A stretch of 64,000 nucleotides of DNA from Takakia lepidozioides (taxonomy: Eukaryota > Streptophyta > Takakiopsida > Takakiales > Takakiaceae). The first letter of the stretch is position 1. Every line of letters starts with the position of its first letter. Where the stretch lies: contig CM060734.1 in assembly GCA_030704615.1 (NCBI GenBank), positions 37,402,042-37,466,041 on the forward strand. The letters run 5' to 3'. A model generated the notes under the pieces. The model saw only the letters and a program-made list of their open reading frames with translations, was not told the DNA's origin and made no database searches. This document shows positions 44,601 to 56,949 of this stretch, in pieces. The position numbers and the translations under genes were made by a program.

Positions 44601-46993
44601 TGTGTATAAAACTTACTACTTTTTCTTTTCTTTTTTTTTCCAACAGGGGACTGTGGCCCTGAGAATTTTATTCTGAATTACTACTTATAAGTCATGCAAA
44701 TAATCTGAATAGCATTGTCTTTAAAAATATACACTTTGGTTTCATGACATATTAGAATGTTCTAATTAACGGTGGATTAATGTATTTACAAAATGTCATT
44801 TCACAATCATTTGGAACTAATAACATGTTCATTGTTTGAAGATGTCCATTGACAATCCAATCAAACAAAGTGGTTGTAGATGTAGGGTTTGCATTTCTCA
44901 TCACACATGATCAAATGATACCTAGGTATGTAATCAGGCATCTTAACACAATTGTCACATGTGACAGTAATTGTGTCATCAAATAACGCTACTGAGCAAA
45001 TAGAGGTGTGTCAAATGATAAATACTAATGGCCCTTTCACATTTTTTGGTTAGGTAGGGGTAACCTAACCTCCTGACTGATGTGAAAGATAAATTGTCCA
45101 TTTGGATGTTCACCTATGTACAAGGGTATCCTACATGGACAGCTAAATTATCATTCCTACATTTGCACATTTCATGGTATGATCATAACCCTTGAAGGGC
45201 ATGAGCTAAGCTACTTTAACTTAATCTTCAACATGATTTAGTGTTCACGAATTTCAAAGTTTAAGGATAATTTTATTTCTCTTTTATTGAGAAGATTTTG
45301 TGAGAGCCACTGAAAAACAATTAGCAAATAGAGACATACCACCACTAGTTAGTGAGAGTTACTAACGAAGGAGAATAATTGACTTTAGTATATATGAGAA
45401 AAGAAGAGTGTTCTCAGTATACATGCATGATCTGTTTTTGATATTTACTATTATTATTCTTTAAATTGATTTGCAACATAATCACACGTAGGATTGATAG
45501 TAATGAGATTATAAATGGAATTTCAAAGCAATAGTCCTTTGGGATGAAGTGACAACCAAAGTTATGTTTGCTTCTATTCTAACTTAACACATTTAGAGTA
45601 AAATTATTAATTTCAATATTAAAAAACAAGAATTGTCAAGGACAAAATATGACATGAATTTCTTCAAGAGCATTGTTATCTAAAGTGTATTTGAAAATTA
45701 CCTATATCCTTGGTTTGCACCTCCAAGCTCTGACATCTCCACACTTGCATGTATTTGGCAGTTTTTTAATTTTTTTTCTATGAACAATATCAAAGTGTTT
45801 CTTAGAGTTGCATGTGGTTAAAGTTCTTGAGAGTGTCAATGTTTCTTCATGAATGTGCCGAAGATACAACTCTACACATGTATGATGTGGATAAGTCTTG
45901 TAGTTTCTTAAGAGTAATCTCATCTTAAGAGCTGTTAATTGTGAAGGTTATTAAGAGGGTCGACGTTTTTCTAGAGGTGCGCTGAAGAAATTTGTGCACA
46001 TGCATAACATCAATATAGTCTTTGTAATTTTCTTGGAATAATGCATACAAATTCTTGAGAATTATTTGTGGTGAAGAATCTTGAAATGGTGAGTTTTTCA
46101 AAGGTGAATTAATTGAAGTTTTCTGGAAAGAATGGGAGAGGAGTGGCAGAGAGGAGTGGCGGTTGAGTGATAAAAGAAGAGATGACTAATGGAGGTTCAT
46201 ATGTGGATAGGGTTGTTGGGCCATCGTTGTTTTAGGTGCGGCTGGGTTATCTTTTGACCACACCTGCATTGACAAAGACAATATTGATATCATCCAAAAA
46301 TGGTGATTCAAAATCACTCATATCTATGGTAAAAGAAAGAATGCACTCATTGTAATGTAAAAGTGAGAAATGATGTTGGCTTGCATAAATGCACCGTTAC
46401 TTATGAAAGATGACTTGACCAAGTCACAAGAAGATGTGAAGAAAGATGTAGGCAAGTTGTAAATTGCCTCAGCAAAGCGAACAGTGCGCTGTATTGGTGG
46501 TCCGGTGGACTCTCGGCTGTGAAGTCTGCTGCACGTGCGAGGACCGTGGATGAATTTAGTACGATGCGTTCATTCGGTGGACGTATTCAATGCGATGACG
46601 GCGGATAGTTGGCGCCTGTGAAATCGCGTCACGTTGGTAGTGTCATGTCCGCTTTCCCCCTTCTACTTCTACTTTCTTCTCATGTTCCCTGTGCGATCGT
46701 CTCCATTCTCTTCGCGCTTGTTTCTTCGCACTGTTTCGTTTTCCTCTTTGCGTTTCCATCACCGTAACGAAAGACGGCCGTTCTTCCCCAAGTGTGGAGA
46801 GTCGCGGTGAGCCGCGAAGCGTCACAAACACGCTCGACTTCGTAACAACTCGAAGTTCATCGGCTCGGTGAGGTTCTCACTTGCTACGGTGTTTCCATTC
46901 CATTCTGTGTCCTCTTCTTGCTTAGGGTGAGTCTTTTCATAGGATTTCTGTCTGTCGCTCATTGTCCTTGCACCCTCGTTTCATTCTGCAGCG
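41604..46993. other. Long stretch without supported genes
   Basis: AT-rich for the most part. 42640-43000 has a compositionally different, GC-richer block with CTTTATATACCC (TATA-like) and a duplicated GCGGTGGGAC...TTCTAGAA motif (42739 and 42775), which may be part of an unrecognised LTR. Two diverged copies of a roughly 115-bp unit seem to lie at about 45830-45945 and 45946-46075. No ORF here has a recognisable domain. Confidence 0.45.
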
Positions 46994-47317
46994 ATGGAGG
47001 ATGCTTGTGAAAATGGTGGAGCGGACTGGGTGGATTTTGTGCACCAAACCAGATTGAAGAAGGAGTGAAGGTACTGGTACTCACCAGAGGAGTTTGATCA
47101 TAAAATAGTGGAAGCATTTGTAGACCTCCGCGCACGGAAGCCCAAAAACTCGAATTGGCAGAAGGACAAGCTCTTTTGTCCCTTCTGTGAAAAGGTTATC
47201 AAGGACAAAATCCAACTAAATCGGCATTGTGTTGACACGGGTTGCAAGGAGACTGTTGCAACGATTCCACGGCATTTCAAGCCTTGGCCGATACTGAAAG
47301 AAATGTCGACTTCATAG
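46994..47317 (+). pseudogene. Possible zinc-finger ORF with in-frame TGA
   Basis: Plus-strand ATG at 46994 gives MEDACENGGADWVDFVHQTR, LKKE, a TGA, then in the same frame RYWYSPEEFDHKIVEAFVDL and FCPFCEKVIKDKIQLNRHC, ending at 47317. CPFC with downstream His/Cys suggests a zinc finger. A CGA-to-TGA change would explain the stop. A CT-rich leader precedes the ATG. I do not recognise the family; a fragment of a BED-type transposase finger or a decayed host gene are both possible. Confidence 0.4.
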
Positions 47318-48993
47318 GCAGCCAATGTCATAATCTTTGAAAAATAAAAACAAAAACAAAAATCTTTTGGTCATGTGGTGGCTTCGAGACTGTTTGCATT
47401 CATCTTATGACTCATACACAAAGTTTTTTTTTCCCATATTTTTTGTTTGAATATATGGACTCTAGTCCCACTATACCAAATGAAAGTATTGTAAGAAACT
47501 CTGTAGCATATGCAACATTAGGGTCCAGGTTGGCAGTGTGATACTATCAAGGCACGGTCTGAATCGTGCATTCTATATAATTTCTTCATTCTTACATGTG
47601 ATTCGTAGTTATCGTTGCATACTCATGTAGTCCCACTCGTTTGCTTATGTTCTTAATTGATCTTGTTGTTGCACATAACGTTCATGTTGTTACATATCCG
47701 CCTCCCTTTGTTGCACCTCATTTAGATTGGAAATACGCTGTCTCATCTCTTGATAAGATGCAAATATGGGGCAGTTGCAAGTACGCAGCCTCCTGAATGT
47801 ATTCTTGTTGTTTGGAATCTTGCTTTCAGTCCTCTAATTTCTAATCTTCTGTCAAGAGCGTTTCATATCATCCCGAATGGCAGGTTCAACAACCCGTGTT
47901 ATCCAATTATTACAAAGAGTACTCGTTGCCGTGACACTTCCAGAACTCAAGCTTTTCATTCTTTCGAAGATGGAGTCTTATAATGCTAAGATAAGACTTG
48001 GTCATATCACATCGCAGAAGAGGAGCACTGCATGACTGTGGAATTGGCTGGCCTAGGGTATGCTTACACAATGGACGAGGAAGAGCAGATGGCCGTTATA
48101 TTGGCCCATGTGTACCTTGGTCTTGTACTCGATAGAATTATTTTCGGAACTTTCAAACATATGTCCTACAAGTTTCATGGCGAGGGACATGTGGATTGAG
48201 GATACCATATTTCCATGTAGGAGATATGGGTGCAGGAGTTAGTTGCTCTACTCCCCTTGCCCATCCAGGGGAATATCATAGTAGATCCATCCTCATAACA
48301 CTAACAGTGACACAGAGATTGTAGTGTCAGAAATGTGATACCAATGACAACCCCTTGAAACACAAACCAAATATAAACGCAAACATAATATTGTGAGCTT
48401 TGCACGATTGAAACCCTTCGAAAAAAATAAAAATTGCTCCAAAACATAAACCACCTCTCGAGCCATCCATCATTCCAACATTGTCAACTCCGCTGAGAAA
48501 TTCCCCCGGCAATGATCCACACTTGCAGCCCTTGGAGCACCACTTCCTCACATGCGAATTGTTGTGGCAATGGCTGCATTAAGAGCATCAGACAACAGCC
48601 AAAATCCCCTAGATTGATTCATAATGTACTCATGAACCACATGCCCTAGAATTGTAGAGATTGATTGGGCAATGGCTCACACTTGTGGACTTGGTATGCT
48701 GCAACATCAATGAAGCTTATCTAGAGTAACAAGTGAGTGTGGTTTGCCTAAACTCCAAAGTCTTTTAAAAGACGATCATCTTCGAAGCAAACCATGTCCG
48801 CACTTCAGTCTTCGATTGTACGTGGAAGTCGAAGCACTTCCCGTAGAAAGGATGTGAAGGAAGATGATAGGAGGTTGAAAGACTCAATCCTCTTCATCCT
48901 CCTCAACCGGTCACCATAAACGTAGGACAATTACCAGCTCCCGTAACCTGGATTGATTATCTATTGCAGCAAGTGATTTAAGCGTCCCAAGTC
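47318..48993. other. No gene supported
   Basis: Unassigned sequence between the zinc-finger remnant and the gypsy element. ORFs are short and lack recognisable domains. Confidence 0.4.
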
Positions 48994-48998
48994 CTTGT
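48994..48998. repeat. Gypsy target-site duplication, left
   Basis: CTTGT directly before the left LTR, identical to 55962-55966 directly after the right LTR. Confidence 0.9.
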
Positions 48999-49727
48999 TG
49001 TCGCGCACCTCACTTCGGTAAGCTCCCCTTCAAGTCATAGTTACTCACTTTGATGCGCGCGCCTGACTCCCAACCTGGCCGCCGGGCCAACTTGGAGCTT
49101 CGGCTGTTCACCGGGACATAACGGTCCCCCTTTGCTCTCCCACTAAACCCTCCACCTATTTGGGCCTAGTGGAATTCCCTTTGGTAGATGGCAGTCCGGA
49201 ACAACTCCCCACTCTTTGGTCGCTTTCCGGCTCGCTCGCTTACTCACTAGTTTTTTGGTCACCAACGGGCTTGCACCGTTCTCGGGGTCACTACTCCCCT
49301 TATATATACTTCTGTAGCTGTACGCGGGGGTTTCACAACCAGCCATGCCATTTTATGGCGAACCACCACGAAAACCCTCGACTCCCGGTGATGAGTCGCG
49401 GTGAGTCTTGGCCCACTCACCACGGCCCCTATGGACCGTGATGAGTCCCAAGACTCCCCACGACTCCCACCACGAGGTCTCCGCCCCCATGGTGAGTCCT
49501 ATGCCACCCCCACTAAGTCCCGCTAAGCTACCACCACCCCTTGTGGAGCCATCCCCACCGCAACCCGGTGTGCGGGGCTCCATCTAGTGAGCGCCTCCGC
49601 CTCCTTGAGTGCCTTGGGCACTCAAGGGTGCTTCAGCCCCCCATACCTATCGCTGCCGCTGCCCCCACCACAGGGGCAGCCCCTCATGTATCCCGACCCC
49701 CTGCCCTCAAGGCAAAGGGCCGCGACA
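48999..49727 (-). mobile_element. Gypsy 3' LTR (left), 729 bp
   Basis: Runs from TGTCGCGCACC to GGCCGCGACA, that is TG...CA with a 7-bp terminal inversion. By eye it differs from the right LTR at about 8 substitutions and one T indel (about 1.1%). It contains a TATA-like run at 49300-49309, reading TATATATAAGG on the minus strand, the coding orientation. Confidence 0.95.
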
Positions 49728-50632
49728 CACACCCCTACCAACAGGGAGTCGATGTCCTCATCGACTTGTCCATTTTGTAGAAACGAACATCCAAGTTGTG
49801 GCGTCCCACATCAAGGAGTTTGTTTCCACACCATGGCGTCCCATGGCAAAGAACCAAACCCCACACTTGACTCTACTCTCCACTAGCTAGTTCGGCCGAC
49901 TTCTTCCAAGTCCCGGCCAAGGGTGGAGCCTCTCCAGCTCCTCCTAGTGCACTCTTCTTGGCCTACTTCAAGGCCAAGGAACGATCCTCCCTGAGGATCG
50001 AATCGCCTTACTGCAACAACATTGCTTGCGACAGCTCATGATGCCGCTTTTGGCATCATCTTGAGCAAGGGTTCACCTGGAACCCTCTTTGACTAAGAAG
50101 ATAACCTTGAACCAACCGTGCGCCCCAATCACTACAATTGGGTCCGCCTTGGAATGCTGGCTTGAGGTACGGGAACACGCCGAAGCCGCACTACGACTTC
50201 GTCCCGAGGCTACACGATTATAGTACGTGAACAGAGGCACGTAGCTTCCGCGTTAGCCCGCACTACAAAGTAACCCCCTCGGTAGCGCAGTTATAGTATG
50301 CGCACGCGCCAGGTGCGCACTAGCACGTGAACTCCCAAAGAAGGTGCAAGTTTCTTTGCCCCTTGGATGGGAGTCACCCGATTTCGACACTGCGCAAACA
50401 CACGATTAACCCAATTTACCTCTCCCACTTTTGTACGGTAGCATGCATTCTACACACTAGCCAACCATACCATGCATCACCATTCCAAACAAAATAGGAC
50501 GCACAACATTTGGAATCCATTTCATTTATAGCACGTTTTGTACAATACAAGTTTTTGCAATCGGATTCCTAAGCTAGTTAAGCCGGGCTAAGCATGCATT
50601 TCCTCCCCCACGCTCCAAGGTTGATGTCCCCA

Positions 50633-52105
50633 TCAACGCTTCTTCCGCTTTTGAGGTCGCCCTTCGAAAGCCGCAACCGCCTCGGATGCGTTTCCCATTT
50701 CTGAGGCACGCACCCAAGATGCCTCCACATGATGATAGCCCTTCCATTTGACGAGATACTCCGTTTCTTGGTTCTTGAACCTCCTCGACTTAAGTATTGC
50801 CTCCACCTCGTATTCAGGTTCATTTTCATGATCCAACAGCATAGGTGGCGGACGCAACACTTGATGCCGATTCGGACGCGCTTCATCTTTGAAGTAAGGC
50901 TTCAAAAGGGAGACATGGAATATTGGGTGCACCTTGCTGTTTGCCGGCAGCTCCAATTCATACACATCCTCATTCATAACCTTCCGAATGCGAAAGGGTC
51001 CCGCATACGGAGGTACGAACTTCGGACTCACTTCCGGAGGTAGTCGGAAATTCTTGATGTTCAACCAGACCTCTGTGCCTGCCTCAAACTTCACTTCCTT
51101 CCGCTTCCAATTCGCCTGCCTTTCATACCGTTTCCTAGCTTTGGCAATGTTGTACTTTGCGAGCTTCAACAAACGCTCGCGTTCTTCCAGTACTGCCGCT
51201 ACTGCCGGTTCCTCAACGTCTTGGGCGGCCCAACTTGTCGGCACCAGAGGTGCTTTTCCATAGACCAATACGAAAGGGGAAACTCCCGTTGCAGAGTGTT
51301 CTGGGTTATTATAACAAAACTCTGCCGCGTCTAAGTGTTCCACCCAGTCTGTTTGGTCTGCCGACACGTAATTCCGCAAGATCTGCTTCACTACGGAATT
51401 CACTCTTTCTGTTTGGCCGTCGGTCGTAGGTCGGAAGGCGGTGCTCATCTTCAGCCTCGTCCCCATCTTCTTCCAAAGTGCCCTCCAAAATTTACTCGTT
51501 AACTTTGGATCGCGGTCCGAGACAATATCCTTCGGGACTCCATGATGCTTTAAGACGTGGGCGAAGTAAAGTCGCCCTATCTCCTGTGCCGTTGCCGTCT
51601 CCTTGGTGGGGATGAAATGGCCCATTTTACTGAACCTATCCACCACCACCATGATTGCATCGAATCCTTTTGACAGCGGCATAACAGTCATGAAATCCAT
51701 CGAGACGCTTTCCCAAGTCCCCTCTGGAATCGGCAAGGGTTGTAACAGCCCCGCTTGCTTTTTATACTCGCTCCGGTTTTGTTGGCATGTGGTGCATGTC
51801 TTGACATACTCCTCTGCCTCCTCCTTCAGTTTGGGCCAGAAATACTCTTTCTTCAAGAGTGCCGCAGTGCGCTTGGCTCCGCCGTGGCCCGCAAGCGGGC
51901 TATCATGGCATTCTCTCAAGAGGCTATCTCTGATCCCTCCCTTCGGCACGTAGAGACGCTTTTGCTTATACCGGAGCAGTCCATTTTGCAAGTGGAACTG
52001 CGATTTAACCCCCATCCTCAAGTCCTGCATCACGGACTTCGCTAGCTCATCCTTCGGGCAAGCCTTCCGGATTTTCCTTTGGAGCGCCGTCTCGCCCTTG
52101 TACAC
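50633..52105 (-). mobile_element. Gypsy integrase with chromodomain
   Basis: About 490 codons on the minus strand. The N-terminal zinc domain includes ECHDSPLAGHGG and CTTCQQNR. The catalytic core has SMDFMTVMPLSK, IVSDRDPKLTSKFW and TDGQTERVNSVVKQ, so the DDE residues are present. The C-terminal part (PKFVPPYAGPFRIRKVM) is followed by a chromodomain (YEVEAILKSRRF, EYLVKWKGYHHVEASWV). The chromodomain directs integration toward marked chromatin. The frame is intact over this part. It joins RNase H through a frameshift near 52,100. Confidence 0.92.
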
Positions 52106-54297
52106 AACAAGAGCTGCTGCTTTCTACTTAAAGCATCGGCCACCACGTTGTCTCGTCCCGATTTGTACTGGATATCCACGTCGAACACCGCCAAAGTATC
52201 TTGCCACCTAAGTTGTTTTGGGGACAACTTGGGCTGCGTAGCAAAATACTTCACCGTGACATTGTTCGTGAACACCTTCACTGGGTTGGAACCAACATAG
52301 TGGCGCCAAAGCTCAAGACAGTGCACCACCGCCTTCATCTCTTTCTCGTGCGTCGGCCACCGTCGCTCCACTTTATTCAGTTTCTTACTTTCGTAAGCCA
52401 CTGGACGTCCATCTTGCATCAATACACCCCTAATCGCGAAGTCCGACGCATCTGTATGTATCTCGAACGGACGATCGAACTCCGGGATTTTTCAAGACTG
52501 GAGCTTCCGCCATCCGATGCTTCAATTCAGCAAAAGCTTGGCCACAAAAGGTGTTCTATGCCTAGACTTTAGATTTACACAGAAGGTCTGACAGCGGCCC
52601 CGCGATTTTGGCGAAATTTCTCACATACTTCCGGTAATAGGAGGCGAGTCCTAGGAAGGATCGCACTCCCGGGACCGAAGTCGGAGGCTCCCAGTCCAAA
52701 ATTGCCCTCACCTTCCTGTCATCCATTTTGATCCCATCCTGTGTAATCACATGCCCCAGGAACTCCACTTTTGTGACCCCAAATTCGCACTTTGAAGCTT
52801 TGGCATACAGCTTCCCTTCTCGCAATTTCTGGAACACCCTTTTGAGGTGCTCCAGGTGCTCCTCCTTTGTTTTCGAATACACCAAGATGTCGTCGATGTA
52901 CACGATCACAAAGTCATCCAACCACTCCTGGAAAAGGCTGTTCATCAGCGTGCTAAAGGTCGCGGGTGCAATGGTGAGCCCAAAAGGCATCACCAAAAAC
53001 TCATACGAACCATACCTCGTCCTGCACGCGGTCTTCTCCTCATCTCCTTCCGCCACTCGAATTTGATGATAGCCGGAGCGCAGATCGATCCGGCTGAAAT
53101 ACTTCGCTCCTGCCAACCGAAAAGGTCGTCAATCCTTGGCAAATGGTACCGGTTTTTGATAGTCACCTTATTCAGAGCCCTGTAATCGACACACATCCGC
53201 AGCGTCCAATCTTTTTTATCTGCAAATAGCACCGGGGCTCCGTAAGGTGACTTACTCGGTCGGATGTACCCCTTTGACATTAGATCTTTGAGCTGAGTCT
53301 TCAGCTCGACCAACTCTCTGTGGCTCAACCGGTAGGGCGCCTTGGCAGTCGGTTCCGATCCCGGTATCACCTCAATCTTGTGATCAACTCCTCTTCGCGG
53401 TGGCAAGTCGCTTGGCAAATCCTCCGGCATCACATCATGGTATTTCTCCAAAATCCCCTTGATCCAATTTGGGCTCGGCTCTCCATCGCTTTCTCGCTTC
53501 ACTTCTGTAATGTGGAGCAAAAACTGGGGCTCGTGTGCCTCCTCCACGGCCCACTCCCTTGCTGACATAAGGTTTATTCGCCCTCCCACGGGTTTGGGCG
53601 TTTCTGAAACTCGTAAGACCTCGCCACCATTCCAACATGGCAGCGTGACTACCCTCTTGCGGCCATCTATGACCGCTCCGGATTTGCTCAAAAAGGTCAT
53701 CCCCAAAATGAGATCCACTCCATCGATCTCGCAGACGGTGAAGTTCTCACGTCCCTCCCAACTCCCCAGTTGAAGAGGAACATCGAACGCCAACCTCGTC
53801 GCCAATTGCGGTTCTCTTTTGGCAGAACGCACCTCAATAGAGGCCCCTACGTCAGTTGTTGGGAGTCCCAGCTTTTGTGCCGTTGCCGGTGTCATGAAGG
53901 AGTGTGACGCTCCTGTGTCCACCAACAATGACACGTTAGTCCCATCCACGAACAATAAGTGACTCCCTTTATGCAATGCGCCAGTTTCCTGATACAACTC
54001 ACAAGAATATTTGCCTACCTTGCAAGTCCTGGCGACCACCGCTTCCACCAAGCGACTGATGGTATCTTCCGACAGCTCCGTGGTTGCCCGAGTCATGTTC
54101 AATTGTCGGGGTTTCGTGCACTTCTTGGCCATGTGCCCGGGCTCTCCGCAATTGAAACACACTCCATCAAAGGTCGCCTTCTGTCCGCCATAAGCCGCTC
54201 CACCCGCTTTTCCTTTCGAAGCACCGGGTGCCGCCTTGACGTGTGAATGCCCTCCCTTCGATTTCCACGTGCCATTGTCGCCGCGTGGCCATCCCAC
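52042..54297 (-). mobile_element. Gypsy protease, RT and RNase H (frame-broken)
   Basis: From 54297 minus: zinc knuckle [15 protein letters not shown] (CX2CX4HX4C), protease [12 protein letters not shown] with intact Asp, the RT start ([27 protein letters not shown]), a 1-nt frameshift near 53,115, RT core ([30 protein letters not shown] with the YIDD active site), a TAG at about 52,562 after DLLCKSKV, a further frame change, then RNase H (GRPVAYESKKLNKVERRWPT, VVADALSRK) to about 52,042. Catalytic motifs are preserved but the polyprotein cannot be made without frameshifting or read-through. Confidence 0.92.
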
Positions 54298-55178
54298 TTC
54301 TTTTCTGGTCGGAAGGAGTCATCTTCCCGCCGGGTCTTCTTGTGGTTCAGCTCCGTACGACCTTGTCTTTCACCCCTAGGGACATCTGAGAAACATTCAG
54401 CCCTCTCAATTGCCTCGTTCAAAGTCTTAGGTGGCTTCTCCTCCAACTTCCGCCTGGCCCATGGGGCCAGTCCCGCCACAAAGTTGAAGACCATTTCCGG
54501 TTCTGCCATGTCCGCGACTTCGAGCAAAAGCACATTGAAAGCCTGGACATATCCCCGAATGTCGTCTGTTTGCTTCAAATTCCTCATCTTGTCCCGAGCA
54601 AGCCAGGACGCGTTGAGGGGCACAAACTGTCTCTTCATCAATTCCTTGAACCCACTCCAGTTCAAGGTTTTCGGGCTTGGACCTCGGTCGTGAAGGCGTT
54701 TCTGCCACCATTGATGAGCATAGCCCCTCAAATAGGTGGGAGCCACTTCCACCCGATCCTCGTCACTCAACTTGGCCGCCCGGAAGTACTGCTCTAGCTC
54801 CAAGAGCCAGGTGTTGAGTGCCTTCCGATTTCGGACGCCCTCGAAGGTGCCGGGTTCCTTAGGCTTCACCTTAAACTTTGCCTTAGCGGAAGTGGCATTA
54901 GCCGCCTTCAACACGTCTTTCAACGTCCCGCCAAACTGCGCCAACAACCCTTCCCAAAAAGCTGCCGGCATGGGAGGCATCTGTTGGTCTGTCAGAGCTC
55001 TCACGGATTCCTCGGGCTCCGACTCCTCGGATTCCTCCCGCTCTTGAGCGGCCTCGTTTTCAGAAACATGTGTCGCTTCCTCAAACGGCCGCTTCGGTGA
55101 CACGTCGCCCCCATCGGACTCACCAGGATCATCATCTTTTGGGCCGTTCCGCTTTCGCTTTGGCTTGCCCGACCCCAT
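54250..55178 (-). mobile_element. Gypsy gag
   Basis: Minus-strand ORF; the first convincing ATG is at 55178 (MGSGKPKRKRNGPKDDDPGE). It has an acidic, Ser/Glu-rich N-terminus, then the retrotransposon gag domain (YFRAAKLSDEDRVEVAPTYL, YVQAFNVLLLEVADMAEPEM, FNFVAGLAPWARRKLEEKPP, TLNEAIERAECF). The zinc knuckle is in the next frame (52042-54297 entry), so gag and pol are separated by a frame change near 54,300, which may be natural or a mutation. Confidence 0.88.
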
Positions 55179-55219
55179 GATGAGGCCAATCCCAAGGACA
55201 ATCGCGTACTGAACTCTAG

Positions 55220-55231
55220 GCTCTGATACCA
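55220..55231 (-). promoter_or_regulatory. Gypsy primer binding site
   Basis: On the minus strand TGGTATCAGAGC, two bases inside the 5' LTR. It is complementary to the 3' end of initiator methionine tRNA. Confidence 0.92.
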
Positions 55232-55233
55232 AG

Positions 55234-55961
55234 TGTCGCGCACCTCACTTCGGTAAGCTCCCCTTCAAGTCATAGTTACTCGCTTTGATGCGCGCGCCTG
55301 ACTCCCAACCTGGCCGCCGGGCCAACTTGGAGCTTCGGCTGTTCACCGGGACATAACGGTCCCCCTTTGCTCTCCCACTAAACCCTCCACCTATTTGGGC
55401 CTAGTGGAATTCCCTTTGGTAGATGGCAGTCCGGAACAACTCCCCACTCTTTGGTCGCTTTCCGGCTCGCTCGCTTACTCACTAGTTTTTGGTCACCAAC
55501 GGGCTTGCACCGTTCTCGGGGTCACTACTCCCCTTATATATACTTCTGTAGCTGTCCACGGGGGTTTCACAACCAGCCATGCCATTTTATGGTGAACCAC
55601 CACGAAAACCCTCGACTCCCGGTGATAAGTCGCGGTGAGTCTTGGCCCACTCACCACGGCCCCTATGGACCGTGATGAGTCCCAAGACTCCCCACGACTC
55701 CCACCACGAGGTCTCCGCCCCCATGGTGAGTCCTATGCCACCCCCACTAAGTCCCGCTAAGCTACCACCACCCCTTGTGGAGCCACCCCCACCGCAACCC
55801 GGTGTGCGGGGCTCCACCTAGTGAGCGCCTCCGCCTCCTTGAGTGCCTTGGGCACTCAAGGGTGCTTCAGCCCCCCATACCTATCGCTGCCGCTGCCCCC
55901 ACCACAGGGGCAGCCCCTCATGTGTCCCGACCCCCTGCCCTCAAGGCAAAGGGCCGCGACA
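55234..55961 (-). mobile_element. Gypsy 5' LTR (right), 728 bp
   Basis: TGTCGCGCACC to GGCCGCGACA. It is the promoter-bearing 5' LTR for the minus-strand element. A TATA-like run lies at 55534-55543. The same LTR family occurs, truncated and inverted, at 7422-8034. Confidence 0.95.
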
Positions 55962-55966
55962 CTTGT
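55962..55966. repeat. Gypsy target-site duplication, right
   Basis: CTTGT immediately after the right LTR, matching 48994-48998. Confidence 0.9.
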
Positions 55967-56394
55967 CTTGCGCACTACTATCTTAGAACTTACATTTCCA
56001 TATGGGCGGCCACCAGCAGCAACTAGTTCTCCTCTCTTCTTCCTCCAAGTAGCTGAGCATGAGAGCCTACTACATGAACTGAGCCCGAATTTCGTCGGCA
56101 AATCCATTCTCTTCCCACTTTCCATAGTTTTTCTCGCCCAGAAGCTGGTCACGCACCAGTGCACAACCGCAAGCTCAACCAATGCAATACCTGTAGTTAG
56201 ATTACCATGCGTAGTATTATTTAAAGATGGACACAAACAAGAACGAGAGAGAACTAGAGCGCTTCAGCAGTCGCGTAAACCTTAGCCAGCTCTGGGTTTT
56301 CTTCTTTCTTTTAGCCTTTTCAATATCTAAAAATAACTTAACTTGAACGTCAAGTCCCATGAATTCAATTGGACACGCAAGTTGAGTTTCTGGG

Positions 56395-56931
56395 TCACAT
56401 CTTCATACCTACTTGAAATATGACATATTTGATGATCACAATATTCCATGATGAGGAGTTTATCGTCTTCTGTGAGAATCTGGTCATACAAGAACCACTT
56501 GAAGTAGAGTCCATCCTATGCACCCTGAAAGCAAACTCATCATATGGCTCGTGCGGAGGCTCACAATGTCCCTTAAAGGAATGTTTGTGTAGAAGGATAT
56601 AATGATCACCATCCCTATTCAATATGAAGCCCCTTGATTCATCCTCAAGTACTCCAAAGAATATTAGATCTGCGTCAATTTTGACAGCAAGCTTGATCAC
56701 ATTTTGTTGCCCTAGCAATCGGTCTATGACCGTTATAAGCTGAATGGTCGGCTTCCCTTCACAAGTCACGCCATCTTCATCAACCTCAAGGTGGGCCTTC
56801 AGATTTTTGAAGACGGCAATGTGTTGTTTTGCCACTTGGATCGTGGGGTAGGTCAATACAATAGAATTGGTGGGAGAGTCCGATGATGCCTCAATACCGA
56901 AACTAGGGCTTGCACCAGCACTAGGGAACAA
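56395..56931 (-). CDS. Hypothetical protein exon, unknown family
   Basis: About 178 codons open on the minus strand, including SFGIEASSDSPTNSIVLTYP, DGVTCEGKPTIQLITVIDRL, LGQQNVIKLAVKIDADLIFF and ESRGFILNRDGDHYILLHKH. I recognise no domain. An acceptor-like TTATTTAG lies just upstream in the reading direction, before GAGTTGTTCCC at about 56933, so it may be an internal or last exon. The upstream frame (GFNVEEEQIKLF) could belong to a previous exon. The AT-rich surroundings and lack of other exons also fit a fragment. Confidence 0.4.
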   Translation of the reverse strand: MFPSAGASPSFGIEASSDSPTNSIVLTYPTIQVAKQHIAVFKNLKAHLEVDEDGVTCEGKPTIQLITVIDRLLGQQNVIKLAVKIDADLIFFGVLEDESRGFILNRDGDHYILLHKHSFKGHCEPPHEPYDEFAFRVHRMDSTSSGSCMTRFSQKTINSSSWNIVIIKYVIFQVGMKM

Positions 56932-56949
56932 CTCCTAAATAACTTGATT

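Larger units (their letters stand above)
48999..55961 (-). mobile_element. Complete Ty3-gypsy chromovirus, 6,963 bp
   Basis: Two LTRs of about 728 bp, 5-bp target duplication CTTGT, tRNA-iMet primer site and gag-protease-RT-RNase H-integrase-chromodomain order on the minus strand. The chromodomain after integrase places it among chromoviruses. LTR identity of about 99% implies recent insertion, yet the coding region has several frame breaks. It may therefore have been mobilised in trans by a related element. Confidence 0.95.

Noticed and set aside
45702-46075. Possible leucine-rich-repeat (NBS-LRR) remnant
   Set aside because: Two diverged units of about 115 bp are visible, but no consistent LRR spacing could be read on either strand.
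48994-55966. CRISPR-like or prokaryotic mobile system
   Set aside because: No spaced identical repeats or bacterial genes; all mobile sequence here is of eukaryotic plant type.
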